13,351 nucleotides of DNA, taken from Oryzihumus sp036391795. Lineage in GTDB: Bacteria > Actinomycetota > Actinomycetes > Actinomycetales > Dermatophilaceae. A program made the position numbers and the translations under genes. The stretch covers positions 1 to 13,351 of the forward strand of contig NZ_DASVZH010000215.1 of the NCBI RefSeq assembly GCF_036391795.1, written 5' to 3'. Of the stretch, positions 1 through 6,989 are shown one piece after another; position 1 is the stretch's first letter; each line of letters starts with the position of its first letter. The notes below the pieces were generated by a model that did no database searches, was not told the DNA's origin, and saw nothing but the letters and a program-made list of their open reading frames with translations.

Positions 1-1
1 G

Positions 2-1294
2 GCATCGGCGACGTGGGGCTCGGCCGACCTCGCGGCGCGGGTCGGCTGGGTGCCGCAGCAGGCCGAGCTTGCCGTCGTCGGGCGCACCGTCCGTGACGAC
101 GTGCTCGCGACCGCCCGCCGTCTCGGGCAGGACGAGGCCGCGGCTGCCGCCCGGGCCGACGGCCTGCTGGACACCCTCGGGCTGGCCCATCTCGCCGGCG
201 CCGACCCGCACCACCTCTCCGGCGGGGAGATGCGCCGGCTCGCCCTGGCGGGCGCCCTCGCCCACGGCCCCTCCGTGCTCGTGCTCGACGAGCCGACGGT
301 CGGCCAGGACCGGCTCACCTGGGCCGCGGTGGCCGGCGTCGTGCTCGCTGCGCGGGAGGTCGGTCTCGGCGTGGTCGTCGCCACCCACGACCCGCACCTC
401 GTCGCGCTCGCCGACCGCGAGGTGCGGCTCACCCCGGCAGCCACCCCCGCAGCCACCCCGGTCGCCGTGCCAACCGGGCCGGACGTCCACACCCCCGAGC
501 TAGACGTTGCTGCCCCTTCGGCGGCCGCGAAGGGGCAGCCCCGTCCAGCTCGGCGCCCAGAGGGACACCCGGCGCGGCCTCGAGCGGTGCGGTGGGCCGG
601 GCTCGCTGCGCGGAGCGGTCCGCTGTCGGCACTGCTCGCCTCGGCCCTGCTCATCGTCGGCGCCCCGTTCATCCGCGACCTGCGCACGGCACTGCTCGCG
701 CTCGCGGCCGAGCTGGTCCTCGCTCCGCTGGTGCTGGGCCGCATCCGCACCCCGTTGCGGTCCCTGGCCCCCGGGCTGCTCGCCGTCGTCTCGGTCGGCT
801 TCTCCAACTCGCTGCTCAGCGTCGACCACTCCTGGGCCTCCGGCGCCACCGCCGGGCTCCGGGTCGCCTTCTTCGTGCTCCCCGGGGTCGCCCTCGCGGC
901 CCGCATCGACCCCTCGGCGCTGGGCGACCACCTGGCCCAGCGGGTGCACCTGCCGGCCCGGCCGGTCATTGCCGCCGTGGCCGCCCTGCAGCGGTTCGAC
1001 GCCCTCGGCAACACGTGGGACCAGCTGGCCCGGACCCACCGGGTCCGCGGCCTGGCGCCGGGTCGCTCCCCGGTCGCCCGCGCCCGGCACGTCAGCGCCC
1101 TGACCTTCGCGCTGCTGGTCCAGACCCTGCGTCAGGCCGGGCGGATGGCCGTGGCGATGGAGGCCCGGGGCTTCTCCCGCCGCGGCGGCCGGACGTGGGC
1201 CGAGGCAGCGCCGTGGACGGCGGCGGACACGGCGATGACCGCGCTGGGACTGGCCGTGGCCGGCATACCGGTGCTGCTGTCCGTGCTCGGCTGA
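2..1294 (+). CDS. ECF transporter fusion protein: EcfA ATPase plus EcfT membrane domain (5' partial)
   Basis: Energy-coupling module of an ECF-type vitamin or metal importer, with ATPase and transmembrane coupling subunit in one polypeptide. The reading frame is already open at the window edge, so the Walker A region lies outside. Visible ABC motifs are the Q-loop (WVPQQ, near 44-61), the signature LSGGE (215-229), Walker B VLVLDEP (275-295) and the H-loop THD (383-391). A Pro/Ala-rich linker (about 440-590) leads to a hydrophobic region with several membrane segments. That region ends with two EcfT-style Arg-Gly coupling motifs: VRG (1043-1051, where the family usually has ARG) and ARG in AMEARGF (1163-1171). 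The GTG at 50 is inside the Q-loop and is not a start. The substrate-binding S component is not in view, so the substrate is unknown. Family assignment is firm; whether a second ATPase domain lies upstream cannot be seen. Confidence 0.88.
   Translation, partial: ASATWGSADLAARVGWVPQQAELAVVGRTVRDDVLATARRLGQDEAAAAARADGLLDTLGLAHLAGADPHHLSGGEMRRLALAGALAHGPSVLVLDEPTVGQDRLTWAAVAGVVLAAREVGLGVVVATHDPHLVALADREVRLTPAATPAATPVAVPTGPDVHTPELDVAAPSAAAKGQPRPARRPEGHPARPRAVRWAGLAARSGPLSALLASALLIVGAPFIRDLRTALLALAAELVLAPLVLGRIRTPLRSLAPGLLAVVSVGFSNSLLSVDHSWASGATAGLRVAFFVLPGVALAARIDPSALGDHLAQRVHLPARPVIAAVAALQRFDALGNTWDQLARTHRVRGLAPGRSPVARARHVSALTFALLVQTLRQAGRMAVAMEARGFSRRGGRTWAEAAPWTAADTAMTALGLAVAGIPVLLSVLG
495..553. 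repeat. 59-nt imperfect palindrome in the EcfA-EcfT linker
   Basis: Left arm 495-520 and right arm 528-553 pair at 23 of 26 positions around a 7-nt loop (521-527, GCGGCCG). Inner stem: GCTGCCCCTTCG (509-520) with CGAAGGGGCAGC (528-539), perfect. Then come two mismatches (TT/CC), GACG (503-506) with CGTC (542-545), one mismatch (A/C), and CCGAGCT (495-501) with AGCTCGG (547-553). It lies wholly inside the coding frame and encodes part of the inter-domain linker. Codons here (CTA, GTT, GCT, CCT) are less G/C-ended than in the flanking gene. Origin and function are unknown. Confidence 0.85.
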
Positions 1295-1312
1295 CCTCCC
1301 AGAGGAACCCTG

Positions 1313-1335
1313 CCGCGCGGACCGCCGGTGCGCGG
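1313..1335 (+). terminator. Possible hairpin terminator after the ECF gene
   Basis: CCGCGC (1313-1318) pairs with GCGCGG (1330-1335), with an inner ACC/GGT pairing (1321-1323 with 1327-1329), starting about 18 nt after the ECF stop codon. There is no T-run after it, as is common in actinobacteria. It overlaps a possible -35 element for dnaK (GGAAC, 1335-1339). Weak call. Confidence 0.35.
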
Positions 1336-1360
1336 GAACATTCACCCATCGCCCGAAGTT
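1335..1360 (+). promoter_or_regulatory. Possible ECF-sigma (SigE/SigH/SigR-type) promoter upstream of dnaK
   Basis: GGAAC (1335-1339), an 18-bp spacer, then GTT (1358-1360). This matches the GGAA(T/C)-N18/19-GTT layout known for actinobacterial stress sigma factors. The GTT is also the start of the upstream HAIR-like site. Mycobacterial dnaK is known to have a SigH-type promoter, which makes the match plausible. The motif is short and could occur by chance. Confidence 0.4.
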
Positions 1361-1380
1361 GAGCCGAGTGGACGCAAGTT
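1356..1380 (+). promoter_or_regulatory. Upstream HAIR-like HspR operator of dnaK (degenerate)
   Basis: AAGTTGAG (1356-1363), nine bases, CGCAAGTT (1373-1380). The layout is the same as the clpB operator (AAGTTGAG-N9-CTCAACTT), with two mismatches in the right arm. In the usual HAIR frame (CTTGAGT-N7-ACTCAAG) it is GTTGAGC-N7-ACGCAAG at 1358-1378. Confidence 0.6.
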
Positions 1381-1394
1381 TGCGGAGCCCGGGT

Positions 1395-1424
1395 TTGACA
1401 AGACCGGGCATTTCCTCGCAGATT
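1395..1424 (+). promoter_or_regulatory. Candidate vegetative dnaK promoter
   Basis: A perfect -35 hexamer TTGACA (1395-1400) lies 18 bp upstream of a weak -10 candidate CAGATT (1419-1424). This would place the transcript start inside the downstream HAIR operator (1422-1442), so HspR binding there would block initiation. The -10 matches the consensus only partly, so the exact -10 is uncertain. Confidence 0.5.
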
Positions 1425-1442
1425 GAGCGTCAGGCACTCAAG
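1422..1442 (+). promoter_or_regulatory. HAIR operator (HspR-binding site) of dnaK
   Basis: ATTGAGC (1422-1428), seven bases, ACTCAAG (1436-1442). The right half is a perfect match and the left half shares TTGAG with the HspR consensus CTTGAGT-N7-ACTCAAG. It lies over the -10/start region of the TTGACA promoter and about 55 bp upstream of the dnaK start codon. The repressor gene hspR is the fourth gene of the same operon, implying autorepression. Confidence 0.85.
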
Positions 1443-1496
1443 GCTTTGAACCACCCGTTCAGCATCAGCTCGACCCTCAGGAAGAGGAGAACCACC

Positions 1497-3391
<1,895 letters not shown>

Positions 3392-3392
<1 letters not shown>

Positions 3393-3985
3393 TGTCGGAG
3401 CACGACAAGACCACCGCCGCGGGGCCGGCGCAGTCCGGCCCCGCGGGCGGGGGCCCCGTGGACGCCACCCCGGCCGCCGGGGCGGAGGCCGCCGAGGCCG
3501 CGACCGAGCCCGCGGGCTCGGAGGCCCCGCCGGTCGAGGAGGCGGACGTGCACCCCGACACGACCCTGGCGGCCGAGCGGCTGCTCGACCTGCAGCGCCT
3601 GCAGGCCGAGTACGTCAACTACAAGCGTCGCGTCGACCGTGACCGTGACGTGGTGCGCGAGCAGGCCGTGGCGTCGGTCATCGAGGCGCTGCTGCCGGTG
3701 CTCGACGACATCCACCTCGCCCGCCAGCACGGCGACCTCGAGGGCGGGCCGTTCGCGGCCATCGCCGACAAGCTCGAGGCGACCCTCGCCCGGTTCGGCG
3801 TGCAGCGCTTCGGGGAGCCCGGTGAGGCGTTCGACCCGAACCTGCACGAGGCCCTGATGCACACCCAGGCCGAGCTCGCGCCGGGCACCGAGGTCACCAC
3901 GGTCGTCCAGGTGCTCCAGCCCGGGTACCGTTCCGGCGACCGGGTCGTGCGCGCCGCGCGCGTGGCCGTCGCCGACCCGCAGTAA
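3392..3985 (+). CDS. grpE: Nucleotide exchange factor GrpE
   Basis: Homodimeric cofactor that releases ADP from DnaK and resets the chaperone cycle. The 197-residue product has a disordered Ala/Pro/Glu-rich N-terminus (about 1-50) and a long helical dimerisation segment (LLDLQRLQAEYVNYKRRVDR and following). The C-terminal beta domain contains the family landmarks FDPNLHEAL and GYRSGDRVVRAARVAV. The ATG at 3392 shares one base with the dnaK stop (TGATG), indicating translational coupling. A GTG immediately before it (3389) is an in-frame alternative adding one residue. dnaJ follows after a 29-nt gap that carries its ribosome-binding site. Identity is firm from motifs and position. Confidence 0.97.
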
Positions 3986-3999
3986 CAGACAGACCGACG

Positions 4000-4009
4000 A
4001 AGGGAGGGA
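4000..4009 (+). promoter_or_regulatory. Ribosome-binding site of dnaJ
   Basis: AAGGGAGGGA-type purine run ending 5 nt before the ATG at 4015. It is the only strong Shine-Dalgarno inside the operon downstream of dnaK, whereas grpE, hspR and the RraB-like gene rely on close coupling. Confidence 0.7.
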
Positions 4010-4014
4010 CCCCG

Positions 4015-5052
4015 ATGGCAAGCCAGGACTGGTTCGAGAAGGACTTCTACGCGATCCTCGGGGTCCCTGCCGACGCCGACGCGGCGGCCGTCAAGAAGGC
4101 CTACCGCAAGCTCGCCCGCACCCTGCACCCCGACCAGAACCCCGGGGACGAGGCGGCCGAGAAGCGCTTCAAGGAGATCGGGGAGGCCTACGCGGTCCTG
4201 TCCGACCCCGAGGAGCGCAAGCAGTACGACGCGATCCGCTCGATGAGCCACGGCGGCCCCCGGTTCACCGCCGGCGGCCCGACCGGGGGCGGCGCCGGGT
4301 TCGAGGACCTCTTCGGCAACCTCTTCGGCGGGGGCGGCGGCAACGTCCGCTTCAGCACCGGTGGAGGGACCCGGGGTGGCGGCGCCCAGCCCGACCTCGA
4401 GGACATCCTCGGCGGCATGTTCGCGGGCGGCGCGGGCGGCGGCGGCTTCCGCGGCCAGCCCGGCTTCGGCTCCCGCTACGGGGCGCCGGCCGGCCCACGC
4501 CCCGGCACCGACGTCACCGCCCGCACCACGCTCGGCTTCCGGCAGGCGGTCCAGGGCGACACCATCACCCTCTCGACCGGCGACGGCGGCCGCATCACCA
4601 CCCGCATCCCGCCGGGCGTCAAGGACGGCCAGCAGATCCGGCTGCGCGGCAAGGGCAGCCCGGGCGACCAGGGTGCCCCGGCCGGCGACCTGCTGCTGAC
4701 CGTCCACGTGCAGCCGCACCCGGTCTTCGGCCGGGACGGTGACAACCTCACCGTCGACCTGCCGGTCACCTTCGCCGAGGCCGCCCTCGGTGCCACCGTC
4801 GCGGTCCCCACCCTGTCCGGTGAGACGGTCAAGGTCCGTATCGCGCCCGGCACGCCGAGCGGGCGGGTGCTGCGGGTCAAGGGCCGGGGGGTCAAGCGCA
4901 AGGACCACCACGGCGACCTGCTCGCGAAGGTGAGCGTCGTCGTACCCCAGAAGCTGTCCGACGAGGCGCGCCGGGCCGTCGAGGCCCTGCGCGAGGAGGA
5001 TGCCGGACACGACCCGCGCGCCGAGCTGTTCGAGCGCGCGCGACGGGACTGA
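4015..5052 (+). CDS. dnaJ: DnaJ-family co-chaperone (Hsp40) lacking the zinc-finger domain
   Basis: J-protein that delivers substrates to DnaK and stimulates its ATPase. The 345-residue product has a J domain at about 10-75 with the essential HPD triad at residues 38-40. A Gly/Phe-rich region (about 80-160) follows, then the two beta-barrel C-terminal domains (TARTTLGFRQAVQGDTI... to VVVPQKL). The four CXXCXGXG repeats of classical type I DnaJ are absent and the protein has no cysteine at all. It is therefore a type II (CbpA-like) J-protein, shorter than the roughly 370-400 residues of zinc-finger DnaJ. It is nevertheless the DnaJ of the dnaK operon. The start is supported by the strong ribosome-binding site at 4000-4009. 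The gene symbol follows its operon position. Confidence 0.95.
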   Translation: MASQDWFEKDFYAILGVPADADAAAVKKAYRKLARTLHPDQNPGDEAAEKRFKEIGEAYAVLSDPEERKQYDAIRSMSHGGPRFTAGGPTGGGAGFEDLFGNLFGGGGGNVRFSTGGGTRGGGAQPDLEDILGGMFAGGAGGGGFRGQPGFGSRYGAPAGPRPGTDVTARTTLGFRQAVQGDTITLSTGDGGRITTRIPPGVKDGQQIRLRGKGSPGDQGAPAGDLLLTVHVQPHPVFGRDGDNLTVDLPVTFAEAALGATVAVPTLSGETVKVRIAPGTPSGRVLRVKGRGVKRKDHHGDLLAKVSVVVPQKLSDEARRAVEALREEDAGHDPRAELFERARRD

Positions 5053-5053
5053 C

Positions 5054-5509
5054 ATGACCGCCGGGATGGGCGGGTTCGCCCCCGACGACGAGGCACCGGT
5101 CTTCGTCATCTCCGTCGCGGCCCAGCTCGCCGGCATGCACGCGCAGACCCTGCGGCAGTACGACCGGCTCGGCATCGTCTCCCCGTCGCGCACCCGCGGC
5201 GGCGGCCGGCGCTACTCCGCCCGCGACATCGCCCTGCTGCGCGAGGTGCAGCGGCTCTCCCAGGAGGAGGGCGTCAGCCTCGCCGGCATCCAGCGCATCC
5301 TCGAGCTGGAGAACCAGGTGCGGGCGCTGCGCTCCCGGGTCGGGGAGCTGACCGAGGAGCTGCAGGCGATGCGCGACGCGGTCGGTCTCAGCGGCCGCGT
5401 GTTCGCCGTCGGCCGGGCCGGCGAGGTCGTGGCCGTGCGCCCCGGGCAGCGGCCGATGCGCAGCTCCAACGGATCCCAGGCGCTCGTCGTGTGGCGGCCC
5501 GGCCGGTGA
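5054..5509 (+). CDS. hspR: Heat-shock repressor HspR (MerR family)
   Basis: DNA-binding repressor of chaperone genes, acting on HAIR inverted repeats; in actinobacteria DnaK serves as its co-repressor (known from Streptomyces). The 151-residue product has the MerR winged helix-turn-helix at about 16-85 (VISVAAQLAGMHAQTLRQYD, then GGGRRYSARDI). A leucine-rich coiled-coil helix follows (LENQVRALRSRVGELTEEL). The C-terminus ends in a hydrophobic ALVVWRP-type tail typical of the family. The ATG at 5054 is one base after the dnaJ stop (TGACATG); an upstream in-frame ATG at 5000 lies inside dnaJ and is not favoured. Candidate targets in this window are the sites at 1356-1380, 1422-1442 and 9106-9130. 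Confidence 0.96.
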   Translation: MTAGMGGFAPDDEAPVFVISVAAQLAGMHAQTLRQYDRLGIVSPSRTRGGGRRYSARDIALLREVQRLSQEEGVSLAGIQRILELENQVRALRSRVGELTEELQAMRDAVGLSGRVFAVGRAGEVVAVRPGQRPMRSSNGSQALVVWRPGR

Positions 5510-5766
5510 TCGAGCACCTGCTGGTGCTGCCCGACCGCGACCTGGCCGAGGAGGTCGCCGAGGACCTGCTGGGCGGTGGCCACCTCGAGGTCCGCGTGGT
5601 CCGCGAGGCGCTGTCCGGGGAGGACGACGCCGAGGACCACGAGTGGGCGGTCTACGTGCTCGACGGCGACGACGTCGACGAGCGCTCGGCGCGGGCCCGG
5701 CTGGAGACCCTCGCCCACGCCCACGGCGGGTGGTACGACGCCGACCCTCACGGGCACGGCCGCTGA
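5506..5766 (+). CDS. Small acidic protein, RraB-like (RNase E inhibitor family)
   Basis: An 86-residue acidic cytosolic protein with no membrane segment or signal peptide. The pattern DRDLAEEVAEDLL, a central EWAVYVLDGDD strand and the ending LETLAHAHGGWYDADP resemble the RraB fold, which in E. coli binds RNase E and inhibits it (compare the DGW...DP ending of RraB). The resemblance is by eye only. The GTG at 5506 overlaps the hspR stop by four bases (GTGA), so it appears co-translated with hspR and transcribed with the heat-shock operon. Another GTG at 5491 would add five residues inside hspR. If the family call is right, it may connect heat shock to RNA turnover, which is inference. Confidence 0.6.
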   Translation: MIEHLLVLPDRDLAEEVAEDLLGGGHLEVRVVREALSGEDDAEDHEWAVYVLDGDDVDERSARARLETLAHAHGGWYDADPHGHGR

Positions 5767-5767
5767 G

Positions 5768-5781
5768 CCGTCGCGAGACGG
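5768..5781 (+). terminator. Small hairpin after the heat-shock operon
   Basis: CCGTC (5768-5772), GCGA tetraloop, GACGG (5777-5781), starting one base after the stop codon of the RraB-like gene. The loop is of the stable GNRA type. With only five base pairs and no T-run, it is a weak terminator candidate. Confidence 0.3.
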
Positions 5782-5806
5782 GTGCGCCCGAAATGTCCGG
5801 GTCGCC

Positions 5807-5812
5807 TACGAT
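5807..5812 (+). promoter_or_regulatory. -10 element of the VanZ-like gene (leaderless)
   Basis: TACGAT fits TANNNT and ends 6 nt before the ATG at 5819, so transcription would start at or next to the A of the start codon. No clear -35 or Shine-Dalgarno is present. Confidence 0.6.
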
Positions 5813-5818
5813 CCGCGG

Positions 5819-6376
5819 ATGCACATCCTCGGCTACCGCGTCCCCGCCCTCCTCCCGCCGGGCATGCTGGTCGCCCTGCTGCTGGCGCTCGTCGTCTACC
5901 TCGTCGTGCGCCGTCGCGGCCACTCCTCGCGGGCGTGGCTGTCGGCGCTCCTGACCGCCTGGACCGGGATGGTCCTGCTGGCCACCCTCGCCCCGCAGCG
6001 CCTCGGGGCCATCCAGATCGCCCGGCACGGCCGGCGGTACTGCGCCGTCCTGCCGCACCTGAGCCCGTGGGGCGCCCTGCAGGACGACCAGCGCCTGCTC
6101 AACGTGCTGCTGTTCATCCCGCTCGGGGCGCTGGTGTTCGTCTTCCACCGGCACGCGGCGGTCCGGGTCGCCGCGATGGTCGTCGTCCTGCCGATCGTCA
6201 TCGAGACGGTGCAGTACGTGGTCGTCTCGCTGCACCGCGCCTGCGACGGCACCGACGTCGTGGACAACTGGATGGGCCTGGCCATCGGGCTGGTGATCGG
6301 CCTGGCGGTGGCCGTGCCGGTGTGGGCGGTCCGCAAGCTCCGCCGTCAGCTCAGGGCCCGGGTGAACGCCGCGTAG
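5819..6376 (+). CDS. VanZ-like family membrane protein
   Basis: A 185-residue membrane protein with about four to five hydrophobic segments (LLPPGMLVALLLALVVYLVV, SALLTAWTGMVLLATLAP, LLNVLLFIPLGALVFVF, VAAMVVVLPIVIETVQYVVV, GLAIGLVIGLAVAVPVWAV). The VanZ family pattern is visible: NVLLFIPLG in the third segment, E..Q in the fourth, and D..DN..G just before the last. VanZ of enterococci gives low-level teicoplanin resistance by an unresolved mechanism, and most family members have no known role. The ATG at 5819 fits the leaderless -10 at 5807-5812. The 3' end overlaps the convergent macro-domain gene by 31 nt. Its position after the heat-shock operon, with its own promoter, suggests independent expression. 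Confidence 0.85.
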   Translation: MHILGYRVPALLPPGMLVALLLALVVYLVVRRRGHSSRAWLSALLTAWTGMVLLATLAPQRLGAIQIARHGRRYCAVLPHLSPWGALQDDQRLLNVLLFIPLGALVFVFHRHAAVRVAAMVVVLPIVIETVQYVVVSLHRACDGTDVVDNWMGLAIGLVIGLAVAVPVWAVRKLRRQLRARVNAA

Positions 6377-6876
6377 GTCCGCGCGCCGAACAGCACGAAC
6401 CGCACCAGCTCCAGCCCCTCGTGGTGGGCCGCGCCGCGGACCGCCGCGACCGCGATACCGGCGACCTCCTCGGCGTCCCAGCCGTAGATCCCGGCACTCA
6501 CGGCAGGGAAGGCGACCGAACCGGCGCCGATGCGGGCGGCCTCGGCCAGGGAGGACGTGAAGCACGAGGCCAGCAGCGCCGGGTCGGTCTGCCCGGCGTG
6601 CCGGTTCGGTCCGACCGTGTGGATCACCCAGCGGGCCGGCAGGTCCCCGGCACCGGTCGCCACCGCGGCGCCCACCGGCAGCCCCTGCGGGTATGCCGTG
6701 CGCCGCACCTCCCGGCACTCCGCCAGGAGCGCGGGGCCCGCCGCGGCGTGGATGGCGCCGTCGACGCCCCCGCCACCGAGCAGGGAGCTGTTGGCGGCGT
6801 TGACGATCGCGTCGAGGGCCTGGGCGGTGATGTCTCCCTCGACCGCCTCGATGATCGGCGTCTGCTGGCGTGCCAT
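6346..6876 (-). CDS. Macro-domain protein (ADP-ribose / O-acetyl-ADP-ribose hydrolase-like)
   Basis: A 176-residue single-domain protein, the usual size of the YmdB-like class, which hydrolyses O-acetyl-ADP-ribose or removes ADP-ribose from proteins or nucleic acids. Visible signatures are VEGDITAQALDAIVNAANSS with the NAAN ligand-binding residues, LLGGGGVDGAIHAAAG (catalytic glycine loop), VIHTVGP, and the phosphate-binding loop VAFPAVSAGIYGWD. The ATG at 6876-6874 is chosen because the domain begins just after it and a -10 (6884-6889) sits 7 nt upstream, giving a leaderless message; a GTG at 6912 would add 12 residues across this promoter. No ADP-ribosyltransferase toxin is next to it, so it does not look like a DarTG-type toxin-antitoxin pair. 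It is convergent with, and overlaps, the VanZ-like gene. Confidence 0.92.
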   Translation of the reverse strand: MARQQTPIIEAVEGDITAQALDAIVNAANSSLLGGGGVDGAIHAAAGPALLAECREVRRTAYPQGLPVGAAVATGAGDLPARWVIHTVGPNRHAGQTDPALLASCFTSSLAEAARIGAGSVAFPAVSAGIYGWDAEEVAGIAVAAVRGAAHHEGLELVRFVLFGARTYAAFTRALS

Positions 6877-6883
6877 GGCACTC

Positions 6884-6889
6884 AGGCTA
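6884..6889 (-). promoter_or_regulatory. -10 element of the macro-domain gene (leaderless)
   Basis: On the minus strand, TAGCCT fits TANNNT and ends 7 nt before the ATG. There is no Shine-Dalgarno between them. No convincing -35 was found. Confidence 0.55.
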
Positions 6890-6989
6890 GGCGTGTCCCC
6901 GGGCCGGGACATTGCCCAAACCGCCCCGAGGGGGCGCCGGCTGGTGGTTGGATTCGCCTAGCCAGCCGCCCGACGCCCCCGGAGACCGC

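Noticed and set aside
1359..1496. Longer N-terminus for DnaK starting at TTG 1359
   Set aside because: It would encode the HAIR operators and promoter. The conserved DnaK N-terminus begins at 1497 behind AGGAG.
5819..6376. VanZ-like gene as part of a glycopeptide-resistance cluster
   Set aside because: No vanH, vanA, vanX, vanR or vanS genes in the window; VanZ-like proteins are widespread outside such clusters.
6346..6876. Macro-domain gene as the antitoxin of a DarTG-type toxin-antitoxin pair
   Set aside because: No ADP-ribosyltransferase-like gene lies beside it; the neighbours are a VanZ-like and a GT-C-like membrane protein.
6877..6989. Promoter for the GT-C-like gene (TAGCCA at 6959-6964)
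   Set aside because: No -35 at a usable distance and only a loose -10 match; the intergenic stretch is short and nothing else stands out.
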